Shown here: positions 1 through 7,354 of the stretch, piece by piece | Layout: each line of letters begins with the position of its first letter | Numbering within the stretch: position 1 is the stretch's first letter | Assembly: GCF_004340685.1 (NCBI RefSeq) | Contig: NZ_SLUN01000002.1 | Location: 300,063 to 364,062 of the forward strand | Length of the DNA: 64,000 nucleotides | DNA from: Hydrogenispora ethanolica | GTDB lineage: Bacteria; Bacillota; UBA4882; UBA8346 | Direction: 5' to 3' | Program-made: the position numbers and the translations under genes | The notes under the pieces: model-generated | Told to the model about the DNA's origin: nothing | The model's database searches: none | Seen by the model: the letters and a program-made list of their open reading frames with translations, nothing else

Positions 1-1
1 C

Positions 2-52
2 ACCCAATATTTCCGTGACGGCTATCAGGCAGAAGATAAGGGGTTTATTTAA
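2..52 (+). CDS. 3' end of an unidentified gene upstream of php
   Basis: The last 16 codons of an open frame (reading TQYFRDGYQAEDKGFI) end in TAA three bases before the php start, so the gene is probably co-transcribed with php. The rest lies outside the window. In other genomes php-type clusters also carry the membrane protein YhfT and the small protein YhfU; either could be this gene, but the tail is too short to decide. Confidence 0.5.
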   Translation, partial: TQYFRDGYQAEDKGFI

Positions 53-55
53 TCC

Positions 56-985
56 ATGAATAAGACAGAGCAATGGTTGGAGACGGCGACCGGTCCGATC
101 CGCGCCGCCGATCTGGGCAGGACATACATTCATGAACACTTGCGGATCGATCTTTCGGCTCACAAGCATGATCCGGACGCCGATCTGAACGCTCCCGAGC
201 TGGTCGCCGCCGAACTCCGGGTGCTGAAACGGCAAGGGATCGACGCGCTGGTCGAGGTGACCAACCGGGGTATGGGCCGGGACGCCCGGTTGCTGCGGCA
301 GCTGTCGGAGGCCTCAGGCATCCGGGTCATGGTCAGCACCGGCTTTTACAAGGAACCTTTTCTCCCGCCGGAGGTCCATGACCTCGGCGAACGGGAGCTG
401 GCGGAGATAATGCGGCGGGAGATCCTGGAAGGCATCGCCGACACCGGGGTCAAGGCCCACGTCATTGGGGAGATCGGCACTAGCCGGGACGAGATCGCTC
501 CGGCCGAGCGCAAGGTGTTTGCCGCCGCCGCGCGGGCGCACCGGGAGACGGGACGGCCGATCTTCACCCACACCACGCTGGGGACGATGGCCCTTGAACA
601 ACTGCAACTGCTGCGGCAATGGGGAACCGATCTGTCCAAAGTGGTCATCGGCCACCTGGATCTCCGCTGCGATCTGGACTATCACTTGCGGGTGGCTGAT
701 TTCGGCTGTTTTTTGGGCTTTGACACTATCGGCAAGCTCAAATACGAGAGCGACGAACGGCGGGCCCAACTGATCCGGGAGTTGATCGAGCGGGGCCATC
801 TCTCCCAGATCGTGCTGGCCCAGGATATCACCCGCCGTTCCCATCTGGCGGCGCACGGCGGCACCGGCTACGGCTATCTTTGGGCGGAGTTCCTTCCCGT
901 TCTGCGCCGGAACGGGGTCGGGGACGAAGCCATCGAGACGCTGCTGGTGGAGAATCCCCGCCGCTTGTTGGGAGTATCGGTCTGA
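56..985 (+). CDS. php: Phosphotriesterase-family metal-dependent hydrolase (Php-like)
   Basis: This 309-residue protein belongs to the phosphotriesterase/lactonase branch of the amidohydrolase superfamily, a cytoplasmic TIM barrel with a two-metal centre. The first metal-binding pair is the HEH at residues 26-28. Further expected ligands are the Glu in HVIGEIG near 139, the His in FTHTT, the His in VIGHLD and the Asp in LAQDI near the end of the barrel. The length is normal for the family. It opens a run of four tightly spaced genes (php, yhfS, yhfX, yhfW types) found together in E. coli, so it probably hydrolyses an intermediate (lactone or phosphoester) of that uncharacterised pathway. The substrate is unknown. 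Confidence 0.85.
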   Translation: MNKTEQWLETATGPIRAADLGRTYIHEHLRIDLSAHKHDPDADLNAPELVAAELRVLKRQGIDALVEVTNRGMGRDARLLRQLSEASGIRVMVSTGFYKEPFLPPEVHDLGERELAEIMRREILEGIADTGVKAHVIGEIGTSRDEIAPAERKVFAAAARAHRETGRPIFTHTTLGTMALEQLQLLRQWGTDLSKVVIGHLDLRCDLDYHLRVADFGCFLGFDTIGKLKYESDERRAQLIRELIERGHLSQIVLAQDITRRSHLAAHGGTGYGYLWAEFLPVLRRNGVGDEAIETLLVENPRRLLGVSV

Positions 986-1053
986 GCAAGAAACATTGGA
1001 GCGGATTCGGGTTTTTATTACCACCGGCCCAGGCAATGAGACAGGAGGTTCCC

Positions 1054-2148
1054 ATGAACGTTTATCCGTTACCAGCCATCGATCTGGAACAGGCAATGGC
1101 ATTCCAGTTTCGCTTGGTCGATCTGATTCATCGCAATTTTGAGGGCGCGCAATTCTTGCAGGGCGGCGATTACGGGTTGGTGCCGGAGACCGGCCGGCCC
1201 GCTTTCACCGCCAGGGTGGAGCGGGTGATCGCCCAGTTTTTCGAGGCCGAAGACGCGGCCTTGGTCCGCGGCGCGGGAACCGGCGCCATCCGCAGCGTGT
1301 TGAATGCGATGGTCCCCAGCGGCAGCCGGATCCTGTTGCACCGCGCGCCGGTCTATCCCACCACCCGGACGACCATCGAGGCCATGGGCTTGCAACCGGT
1401 TACGGCCGACTATAACGATCTGGCAAGCCTGGACGCTCAGGAGCTGTCCGGCGTCGGCGCGGCGTTAGTCCAATCCTCGCGCCAGCAGCCGGAGGACCGC
1501 TACGATCTGGGCGAGGTGATCCGGCGACTGAAAACGCTCCGGCCGGAGCTGATGATTCTGGTGGATGACAATTACGTCGTCATGAAGGTACCCCGGATCG
1601 GGGCACAGCTCGGCGCGGACGCCAGCGCTTTCTCCCTCTTCAAACTGTTGGGCCCTCCCGGGATCGGTTGCGTGGTGGGTGCGCGGACGGTGGTGGAGCG
1701 GATCCGCGATCGGAATTATTCAGGCGGCGGCCAAGTCCAAGGCGGGGAAGCCATGGAAGCGCTGCGCGCCCTGGTCTATGCCCCGGTGGCCCTGGCGATC
1801 CAGGCCCGGGTGGGAGAGGAGATCGTGGCCCGGTTGAACCGGGGAGAGGTTCCGGGGGTCAAGGCGGCGTGGATCGCCAACGCCCAATCCCGGGTGGTCC
1901 TGGTGGAATTGGAACAGCCGGTGGCCCCCAAAGTATTGGCCCATAGCGCCAAGCTGGGAGCGGCTCCTTATCCGGTGGGGGCCGAGTCGCGGTATGAGAT
2001 CGCCGCGATGTTCTACCGGGTTTCCGGGACGTTTTTAAAGGCCAATCCGGACTGGGCCCACACGCTGATCCGAATCAATCCGATGCGTGCCGGGGCCGAC
2101 ACCGTGATTCGCGTGTTGCGCGAAGCCCTGGCCCAAGTCGTTGATTAG
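1054..2148 (+). CDS. yhfS: PLP-dependent aminotransferase-fold enzyme, YhfS-like
   Basis: A 364-residue fold-type I PLP enzyme related to E. coli YhfS. The GAGTGAIR stretch near residue 75 fits the phosphate-binding region. The SLFKLLGP motif puts the likely Schiff-base lysine at residue 197, preceded by a VDDNY stretch that supplies the Asp for the pyridine nitrogen. The start is the ATG at 1054 behind an ACAGGAGG ribosome site; a longer frame runs back into php but lacks a site. The substrate is unknown. Its place beside a racemase-like PLP protein and a phosphopentomutase-like protein suggests an amino acid or amino-sugar derivative. Confidence 0.8.
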   Translation: MNVYPLPAIDLEQAMAFQFRLVDLIHRNFEGAQFLQGGDYGLVPETGRPAFTARVERVIAQFFEAEDAALVRGAGTGAIRSVLNAMVPSGSRILLHRAPVYPTTRTTIEAMGLQPVTADYNDLASLDAQELSGVGAALVQSSRQQPEDRYDLGEVIRRLKTLRPELMILVDDNYVVMKVPRIGAQLGADASAFSLFKLLGPPGIGCVVGARTVVERIRDRNYSGGGQVQGGEAMEALRALVYAPVALAIQARVGEEIVARLNRGEVPGVKAAWIANAQSRVVLVELEQPVAPKVLAHSAKLGAAPYPVGAESRYEIAAMFYRVSGTFLKANPDWAHTLIRINPMRAGADTVIRVLREALAQVVD

Positions 2149-2163
2149 GAGGAAGCGATTGCG

Positions 2164-3339
2164 ATGTTTTTGGAAATGACCTTGCGGCGCAATCCGCGAT
2201 TGATAGAGACCGCCGTAAAGCTGCACCGGGCGGGCGAGATTGCTCCCAATACCTATCTGATTGACGTGGACGCGATCCGCGCCAATGTCCGTCTCCTGGT
2301 CCAGGCGGCGCGGGACCAGCAATTAACGCTCTATATGATGACCAAGCAACTCGGCCGGAATCCCGATCTGGCCCGGATCATCGCCGAGGCCGGCATCGAA
2401 CGGGCCGTGGCCGTGGACCCGTGGGAGGCGCTCACCCTCGGCCGGGCCGGCATTCAAATCGGCAATGTCGGACACCTGGTCCAGGTCCCCAGCCGGATGA
2501 TCCCGGAAATCCTGGCCCTTGAACCGGAAGTGGTCACCGTCTTCAGCCTCGATAAAGCGCGGGAGATCTCGGAGGCCGCGGTACGGTTGGGGAAGCGGCA
2601 AGCGCTTCTCCTGAAAGTGGTGGGGCCGCTGGATACAATTTACGAAGGCCAGCTGGGCGGGGTCGCTGAGGCCGAGCTGTTGCCGACGGCCGCGGCGATC
2701 ATGCGCCTGCCCGGGGTGGCCGTCGCCGGGGTGACCTCCTTTCCTTGTTTCCTGTACGACGCGGCGGAGGGCCGGGTGAAACCGACCGAGAACGCCGCCA
2801 CGGTTTTGCGCGGCGCCGAGCTGCTCCGCCGGGAGTTGGGGCTGACCTTGGAGCAGATCAATACTCCCAGCGCCAACATGGCCAGCACTTTTCCGCTATT
2901 GCGCCGGCTGGGAGCCACCCATGCCGAGCCGGGCCATGCCATCACCGGGACCACGCCGCTCCATGCCTGCCAGGATCAGCCCGAGCTCCCGGCCATGGTG
3001 TATGTCAGTGAGATCTCCCACATCTACCAGGATAAGGCCTACGCCGTGGGAGGCGGTTTTTACCGGCGCTCTCAGGTGAAAGAAGCCATGGTCGGCACGG
3101 ACTTTATGACCATGACCGGCAACCGGCTGGAGGCCGAGGAGATTGCGCCGGAGTCCATCGATTATTACGGCACGTTGCGCAGCGGCGGCCGGAAAGTGCG
3201 CGTCGGCGATACCGCCATTTATGCGTTTCGAACCCAGATCTTCGTCACCCGCAGCGAAGTGGCCCTGGTGGAAGGAGTGCAGCGCGGCTCGCCCCGGATC
3301 AGCGGCATTTACGACAGCCAGGGAAAGAAACTCCGCTAG
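2164..3339 (+). CDS. yhfX: Alanine racemase-like PLP enzyme, YhfX-like
   Basis: A 391-residue protein with the N-terminal alanine racemase (fold-type III) barrel. The YLIDVDAIRANV stretch at residues 31-42 and the LYMMTKQLGRN segment give the likely PLP lysine at residue 61. Related proteins are annotated as YhfX or putative amino acid racemase/decarboxylase. The ATG at 2164 follows TAGGAGGAAG directly after the yhfS-like stop, so the two genes are translationally close. No biochemical role is established. A Tyr-containing C-terminal domain is present, consistent with an intact enzyme. Confidence 0.8.
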   Translation: MFLEMTLRRNPRLIETAVKLHRAGEIAPNTYLIDVDAIRANVRLLVQAARDQQLTLYMMTKQLGRNPDLARIIAEAGIERAVAVDPWEALTLGRAGIQIGNVGHLVQVPSRMIPEILALEPEVVTVFSLDKAREISEAAVRLGKRQALLLKVVGPLDTIYEGQLGGVAEAELLPTAAAIMRLPGVAVAGVTSFPCFLYDAAEGRVKPTENAATVLRGAELLRRELGLTLEQINTPSANMASTFPLLRRLGATHAEPGHAITGTTPLHACQDQPELPAMVYVSEISHIYQDKAYAVGGGFYRRSQVKEAMVGTDFMTMTGNRLEAEEIAPESIDYYGTLRSGGRKVRVGDTAIYAFRTQIFVTRSEVALVEGVQRGSPRISGIYDSQGKKLR

Positions 3340-3399
3340 CTTAGGGATTAGGAAAACCAGCAACCCTTGTGGTTAACAGATATCGAAGGAAGCGACACC

Positions 3400-4644
3400 A
3401 TGAAACAGCGCGTGATATTATTGGTAATCGACAGCCTCGGAGTCGGATGCATGGAGGATGTAGAGCGGGACCGCCCTCAGGACCGGGGCGCCAATACTTT
3501 TTATCATATCCTGGATCAGGCGGAGACGATCGCCATCCCCAATCTGGAGTGGCTGGGCGTCAATCGCATTGTGAACCACCCCCGGTTCGCCACGCCGCCG
3601 GAGGTCCGGGCGGCTTACGGCCGGATGAAGTTGGCCCATTTTGGCGCCGACAGCTACGCGGGACATCAGGAGATCATGGGGACGCGGCCCCAAAAGCCTT
3701 TTATCGCCCCTTTCAAGAGCGTGATTCACCGGGTCCGGACGGCGTTGGAAGCGGGCGGCTACCAAGTGGAACTGCCCGACCCGGCCCGCCCTTACCTGGT
3801 CGTGAACGGCGGGGTGGTGGTGGCCGACAACATCGAGACGGATTACGGCCAGATTTATAACGTCACCGCGCCGCTGGACCGGATCCCTTTTGAAGAAGTG
3901 TTGCGGATCGGCCGGCTGGTCCGGGCGAACGTGGCGGTTAACCGGGTGATTGCGCTCGGCGGCGCTCAAGTGGCGCCGGAGCGGATTCTGGCCAGTATTG
4001 AAGAGCGGAGCGACGGCCTGATCGGAGTGAATTGTCCCAAGTCCGGCGTATATCAAGTGGGTTACCAATGCCGCCACTTGGGCCACGGCGTCGATCCGGC
4101 CCGCCAGGTCGCCAGTATTTTGACAGCGGCCGGCTTTCCGGTCACCCTCATCGGCAAGATGCAGGACGTCATCGAATGTGTGGGAGCCCATAAAGTTCCG
4201 GCGGTCCCCACCGGGCTGGTCATGGAAACGATGCTTCAGGAGATGGGCAGAGTGGACGAGGGACTGATCGCCGCGACCGTGCAGGAGACCGATCTGGCGG
4301 GCCATGCCCAGAACGTGGGACGGTATGCCGCCAAAATTATGGAGGTGGACCGGGCGCTCGGGGACATTTTGGCACGAATGACCGAAACCGATCTGTTACT
4401 GCTCACGGCCGATCATGGCAATGATCCCACCATCGGCCACAGCCAACACACCCGGGAGCAGACGTTGCTGCTAGCTTACGGAAAGAACCTATCCGGCATG
4501 GCGTTGGGCCTCCGGGAGACGCTATCGGATATCGCGGCCACCATCGCCGAATATTTCGGAGTGGCCCCCCCGGAAAACGGCACCGGGTTTTACCGCGCCA
4601 TGAAGAAATGGTCGGTTTCTCAGCCCCGGAAAGAATGTTGCTGA
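3400..4644 (+). CDS. yhfW: Phosphopentomutase-like alkaline phosphatase superfamily protein, YhfW-like
   Basis: A 414-residue metalloenzyme of the phosphopentomutase/alkaline phosphatase superfamily. The N-terminal VILLVIDSLGVG holds the first metal Asp. The conserved TADHGNDPTIGHSQHTRE segment near residues 340-357 supplies the remaining metal ligands seen in DeoB. It is more like YhfW than the nucleoside-pathway DeoB, and no deo genes are nearby. The ATG at 3400 is preceded by GAAGGAAG; the frame opens earlier but without a site. It probably moves or removes a phosphate in the same unknown pathway as the three genes before it. Confidence 0.8.
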   Translation: MKQRVILLVIDSLGVGCMEDVERDRPQDRGANTFYHILDQAETIAIPNLEWLGVNRIVNHPRFATPPEVRAAYGRMKLAHFGADSYAGHQEIMGTRPQKPFIAPFKSVIHRVRTALEAGGYQVELPDPARPYLVVNGGVVVADNIETDYGQIYNVTAPLDRIPFEEVLRIGRLVRANVAVNRVIALGGAQVAPERILASIEERSDGLIGVNCPKSGVYQVGYQCRHLGHGVDPARQVASILTAAGFPVTLIGKMQDVIECVGAHKVPAVPTGLVMETMLQEMGRVDEGLIAATVQETDLAGHAQNVGRYAAKIMEVDRALGDILARMTETDLLLLTADHGNDPTIGHSQHTREQTLLLAYGKNLSGMALGLRETLSDIAATIAEYFGVAPPENGTGFYRAMKKWSVSQPRKECC

Positions 4645-4679
4645 CAGTCATGACGTACGTAACTTTAAGGAGGAACAAC

Positions 4680-4937
4680 ATGGTTCAAGTCCAAGTCGAA
4701 CTGAAAAATGAATCCGGCCTTCACGCCAGGCCGGCCAGTCTTTTTGTGAAAAAAGCCGCCCAATATCAGTCGGAGATTCAAGTGCTAAAAGCCGGGAAAC
4801 CTTTTAACGGAAAAAGCCTATTGTCAGTACTGGCCATGGGCGCGTATTGCGGCGATCAGATCACCATTCAAGCCAAAGGCAGCGACGAAGGGGAAGCCGT
4901 CGCCGACTTGCAACGCTTTATCGAGAATGAATTGTAA
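4680..4937 (+). CDS. HPr-family phosphocarrier protein
   Basis: An 85-residue HPr-fold protein. The ESGLHARPAS motif puts the phosphorylatable histidine at residue 15, as in PTS HPr. The NGKSLLSVLAMGA stretch puts a serine at residue 46, the regulatory site used by HPr kinase in Bacillota. The ATG at 4680 follows TAAGGAGG at a good distance, and a terminator comes right after the gene. It closes the yhf-type operon, and no enzyme I or PTS permease is in the window. It could be the general HPr, a Crh-like regulator or a pathway-dedicated carrier. Confidence 0.85.
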   Translation: MVQVQVELKNESGLHARPASLFVKKAAQYQSEIQVLKAGKPFNGKSLLSVLAMGAYCGDQITIQAKGSDEGEAVADLQRFIENEL

Positions 4938-4976
4938 CCAGTCATTCGGCTCATGACATATCGGAAAACACCTGCC

Positions 4977-5005
4977 GCCGTCTCATTATTGAGGCGGCTT
5001 TTTTA
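4977..5005 (+). terminator. Rho-independent terminator after the HPr-like gene
   Basis: An 8-bp stem (4977-4984 with 4991-4998, one G-T pair) around a six-base loop is followed by a run of T. It ends the php-yhf-HPr operon. Confidence 0.85.
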
Positions 5006-5151
5006 TTATCCCCCGGGAAACCGCCAAAGAATATCCGGACGGTATTTTCGGTAAACTTCAAAGGAAAAAACGGCAAAAAAACGAAATATAACAGCAGCCG
5101 TTGCCCGCAAGAAGGGATGATGGCCAACCCTGGTCCGACAGGATAAAGTCG

Positions 5152-5180
5152 TTGCATATCGAAAGTGCCAATCATAGAAT
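5152..5180 (+). promoter_or_regulatory. SigA-type promoter for the redoxin gene
   Basis: TTGCAT at 5152-5157 and TAGAAT at 5175-5180 are separated by 17 bases. The pair sits about 40 bases upstream of the redoxin start and after the previous terminator. Confidence 0.6.
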
Positions 5181-5220
5181 AGGGTAATCGATGGTCGTGA
5201 AGATACGGGAGGGAATTCGG

Positions 5221-5490
5221 ATGTTTCAGATGGTCGGCGCCGATTGGTGCGATAAATGTCGGAAGGCAAAACGGGTCCTTCAAGAGAAGGGCTTATGGGA
5301 ACAGATTGAATATATCGATTACGATACGCCAGCGGGGAAAAAATTGGCCGCCCAGCTGGGGGCGGAACACATTCCTTTCTTTGTGGACCAGGGCGAACTG
5401 GTCGAGTATGTGGGGCAAATTTTGCATAAATTAACCGAAGCCAACTTGAAAAAGTCTCTCGGGCTCGGAGGAGGGGAAGTCTTCCAGTGA
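5221..5490 (+). CDS. Glutaredoxin/thioredoxin-like protein
   Basis: An 89-residue small redoxin with a WCDKC active site (Cys 10 and Cys 13), the cis-proline region AEHIPFFV, and a length typical of NrdH/glutaredoxin-like proteins. It should act in cytoplasmic thiol-disulfide exchange. The ATG at 5221 is preferred because GGGAGG lies just upstream; an in-frame upstream start at 5191 lacks one. It is followed at once by the remains of a rubredoxin/flavin-reductase gene, suggesting that the two once formed a redox operon. Confidence 0.75.
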   Translation: MFQMVGADWCDKCRKAKRVLQEKGLWEQIEYIDYDTPAGKKLAAQLGAEHIPFFVDQGELVEYVGQILHKLTEANLKKSLGLGGGEVFQ

Positions 5491-5989
5491 AGAAATAGTG
5501 TTGGGGGCTGCGGTGATATCGCCACGGGGAAAAGCCGCCTGAGGTCTGTCCGGTCTGCGGTGCCGGGCTGGAGTATTTCGAAGCGCTTGAGGAAACGGCG
5601 GCTGTTCCGGAGGACGGTCGCCGGGTGAAACAACTGCAACAAGTGCTCTTCCGGGTGCCCTGTGGCCTCTTCGTGGTCAGCGCGATCCGGGACGGGCATC
5701 CCAATGACATGATCAACAACACCGTCTTCCAGATTACCGATTCCCCACTGCAGTTGCTGCTGGGTATGGACAAGCGGCACCTGACGACGGAGTATATCGA
5801 GGCCGGCGGCGCCTTTGCAGTTCATTTTTTGCCCCCGGACGGGCTGTCGCTGGTGAAACGGTTCGGTTTCAAGCCGGGCCGGGAAACAGCCAAATTCGAC
5901 GGTCTGGCCTGGCGGCCGGGGCCATCGACGAACTGACGCCGGTCCTTACTTATCAGGAGTATCGCAAGCGCCAAAGCGAACTGTGGTAA
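5487..5989 (+). pseudogene. Degenerate rubredoxin-like/flavin reductase fusion gene
   Basis: Fragments in several frames rebuild parts of one protein. CGDIATG (around 5509) runs, after a frame change near 5527, into KPPEVCPVCGAGLEYFEAL, a rubredoxin-type half with the second CPVCG knuckle. This is followed by KQLQQVLFRVPCGLFVVSA, the start of a flavin reductase (FMN-binding split barrel) domain. That frame stops at 5934-5936, about 100 codons into the domain, while TPVLTYQEYRKRQSELW in another frame looks like the true C-terminus. An early in-frame TAG and at least two further frame breaks plus an internal loss mean that the gene is dead. Intact relatives transfer electrons from NADH to oxygen-detoxifying flavoproteins in anaerobes. 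Confidence 0.7.
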
Positions 5990-6118
5990 CGCTGCCGCAA
6001 TTCCAGGGAGCCAGGACTAGGAGTAATTCCGAACGTCCCTCGCTCTCGCGAGCAGCTTGAAAACAGGGTAACGAAGAACCACAAATTATTAGCGAAGAAA
6101 GCCAGGAATCGAATTCAT

Positions 6119-7126
6119 ATGAAACCATTCATTACATTAGGAATCGAATCATCGTGCGATGAGACCTCGGTGGCGGTGATCGCCGACGGCACCGTCATCC
6201 GCAGCAATATCATCTCGTCCCAGCTGGAACAGCACGCCAAATTCGGCGGGGTGGTCCCGGAGATTGCCGCCCGTTGCCATTTGGAGGCGGTGCTCCCTAT
6301 TTACCGGCTGGCGCTCGCCGAAGCGGGAATCACCCTGGAGGAGGTCGACCTAATCGCCGCCACCTATGGGCCGGGATTAATCGGCAGTCTGCTGGTAGGG
6401 CTCTCTTTTGCCAAGGGCTTGGCCCTGGCGAAAAAGATTCCGTTCATCGGGGTTAATCATATTGAAGGGCACATCTACGCCAATATTTTGGAACGGCCGG
6501 AGGTCAAGCCGCCGCTGGTTTGCCTGACAGTCTCGGGAGGGCATACCGATCTGTTGTACCTGGAGAAGTGGGGCAGTTACCGGATACTGGGCCGGACCCG
6601 GGATGACGCCGCCGGAGAGGCCTTTGATAAAGTAGCCCGGGTATTGGGTCTTGGTTATCCGGGCGGACCCCAGATCGACCGGATCGCCCGGGAAGCGGCC
6701 GATGATCTGGAATTTGTCCAGCCCAAGGGATTCGGCGGCAACTACGACTTCTCTTTCAGCGGTCTCAAGACCGCAGTCATTAACTATTTGCACCGCCAGA
6801 AACAATTGGGAGAGGCGGTGGACTCCGCCCGGGTGGCCGCCAGTTTTCAGCGGCAGGCCGTCGCCCAGCTGACCTCGCGCCTGTTTAAGGCGGTCGACGA
6901 TCTGGGGGTCCGGACCATTCTGCTTTCGGGGGGAGTGGCGGCCAATTCCAAGTTGCGCCAGGTCTGTCTGGCCGAGGCCGAACGGCGCGGCATTCGCTGC
7001 CTCTATCCGCCGCTGACGCTCTGTACCGACAATGCGGCAATGATCGCCGCCGCCGGATATTTCCGGTTTCAGTCCGAAGGTCCGTCCGATCTGGAAATTA
7101 CGGCTCAGCCGGACCTCTGTTTATAA
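6119..7126 (+). CDS. tsaD: tRNA N6-adenosine threonylcarbamoyltransferase TsaD
   Basis: A 335-residue Kae1/TsaD protein that transfers the threonylcarbamoyl group to A37 of tRNAs reading ANN codons, working with TsaB, TsaC and TsaE. The GIESSCDETSVAV start, the metal-binding HIEGHIYAN motif, the SGGHTDLL phosphate loop and the late LSGGVAANSKLR and CTDNAAMIA motifs are all present. The length is typical and there is no sign of damage. The ATG at 6119 starts the family-typical N-terminus. The gene stands alone: a pseudogene lies upstream and a DnaA-box cluster directly downstream. Confidence 0.97.
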   Translation: MKPFITLGIESSCDETSVAVIADGTVIRSNIISSQLEQHAKFGGVVPEIAARCHLEAVLPIYRLALAEAGITLEEVDLIAATYGPGLIGSLLVGLSFAKGLALAKKIPFIGVNHIEGHIYANILERPEVKPPLVCLTVSGGHTDLLYLEKWGSYRILGRTRDDAAGEAFDKVARVLGLGYPGGPQIDRIAREAADDLEFVQPKGFGGNYDFSFSGLKTAVINYLHRQKQLGEAVDSARVAASFQRQAVAQLTSRLFKAVDDLGVRTILLSGGVAANSKLRQVCLAEAERRGIRCLYPPLTLCTDNAAMIAAAGYFRFQSEGPSDLEITAQPDLCL

Positions 7127-7129
7127 AAT

Positions 7130-7288
7130 TGTGGATAAAAAATGCAGGAATCGCCGGAATAATTGGCATGTTGGGATTTGTTTATATACAGGATAAGTTG
7201 TGGATAACTTGTGGATATTGTGGAAATGTCCCCAAAACGAGTGAAATCAAGGCTCGTTCTGTGGATAAGTTGTGTATATTGTGGAAAA
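7130..7288 (+). repeat. Cluster of DnaA boxes (duplicated triad) between tsaD and the SWIM gene
   Basis: On the minus strand three perfect TTATCCACA boxes occur at 7130-7138, 7199-7207 and 7260-7268. Near-matches lie at 7210-7218 (ATATCCACA), 7219-7227 (ATTTCCACA), 7271-7279 (ATATACACA) and 7280-7288 (TTTTCCACA). The last six form two triads with identical spacing (11 then 9 bases between starts), 61 bases apart. No dnaA, dnaN or other origin gene is near, so a DnaA-binding or titration site is more likely than oriC. Another perfect box lies at 7813-7821 inside the next gene. Confidence 0.8.
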
Positions 7289-7354
7289 GCCAGTAGCTAT
7301 CTTGGATTGAAGCAAATAGCAAGCTAGAAATCATTTTTTAAAGGATCGTCAGGC

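Noticed and set aside
314..1102. Long minus-strand frame opposite php
   Set aside because: It lies antisense to clearly conserved genes in GC-rich DNA and has no recognisable sequence; many similar shadows in the window were dropped for the same reason.
5006..5773. Minus-strand frame across the redoxin gene
   Set aside because: It is antisense to the redoxin with its WCDKC site and to the flavin reductase remnant, and has no family features.
7130..7288. Chromosomal origin oriC
   Set aside because: DnaA boxes are present, but no dnaA, dnaN, rpmH, gidA or similar origin gene is close, and I could not identify a clear unwinding element.
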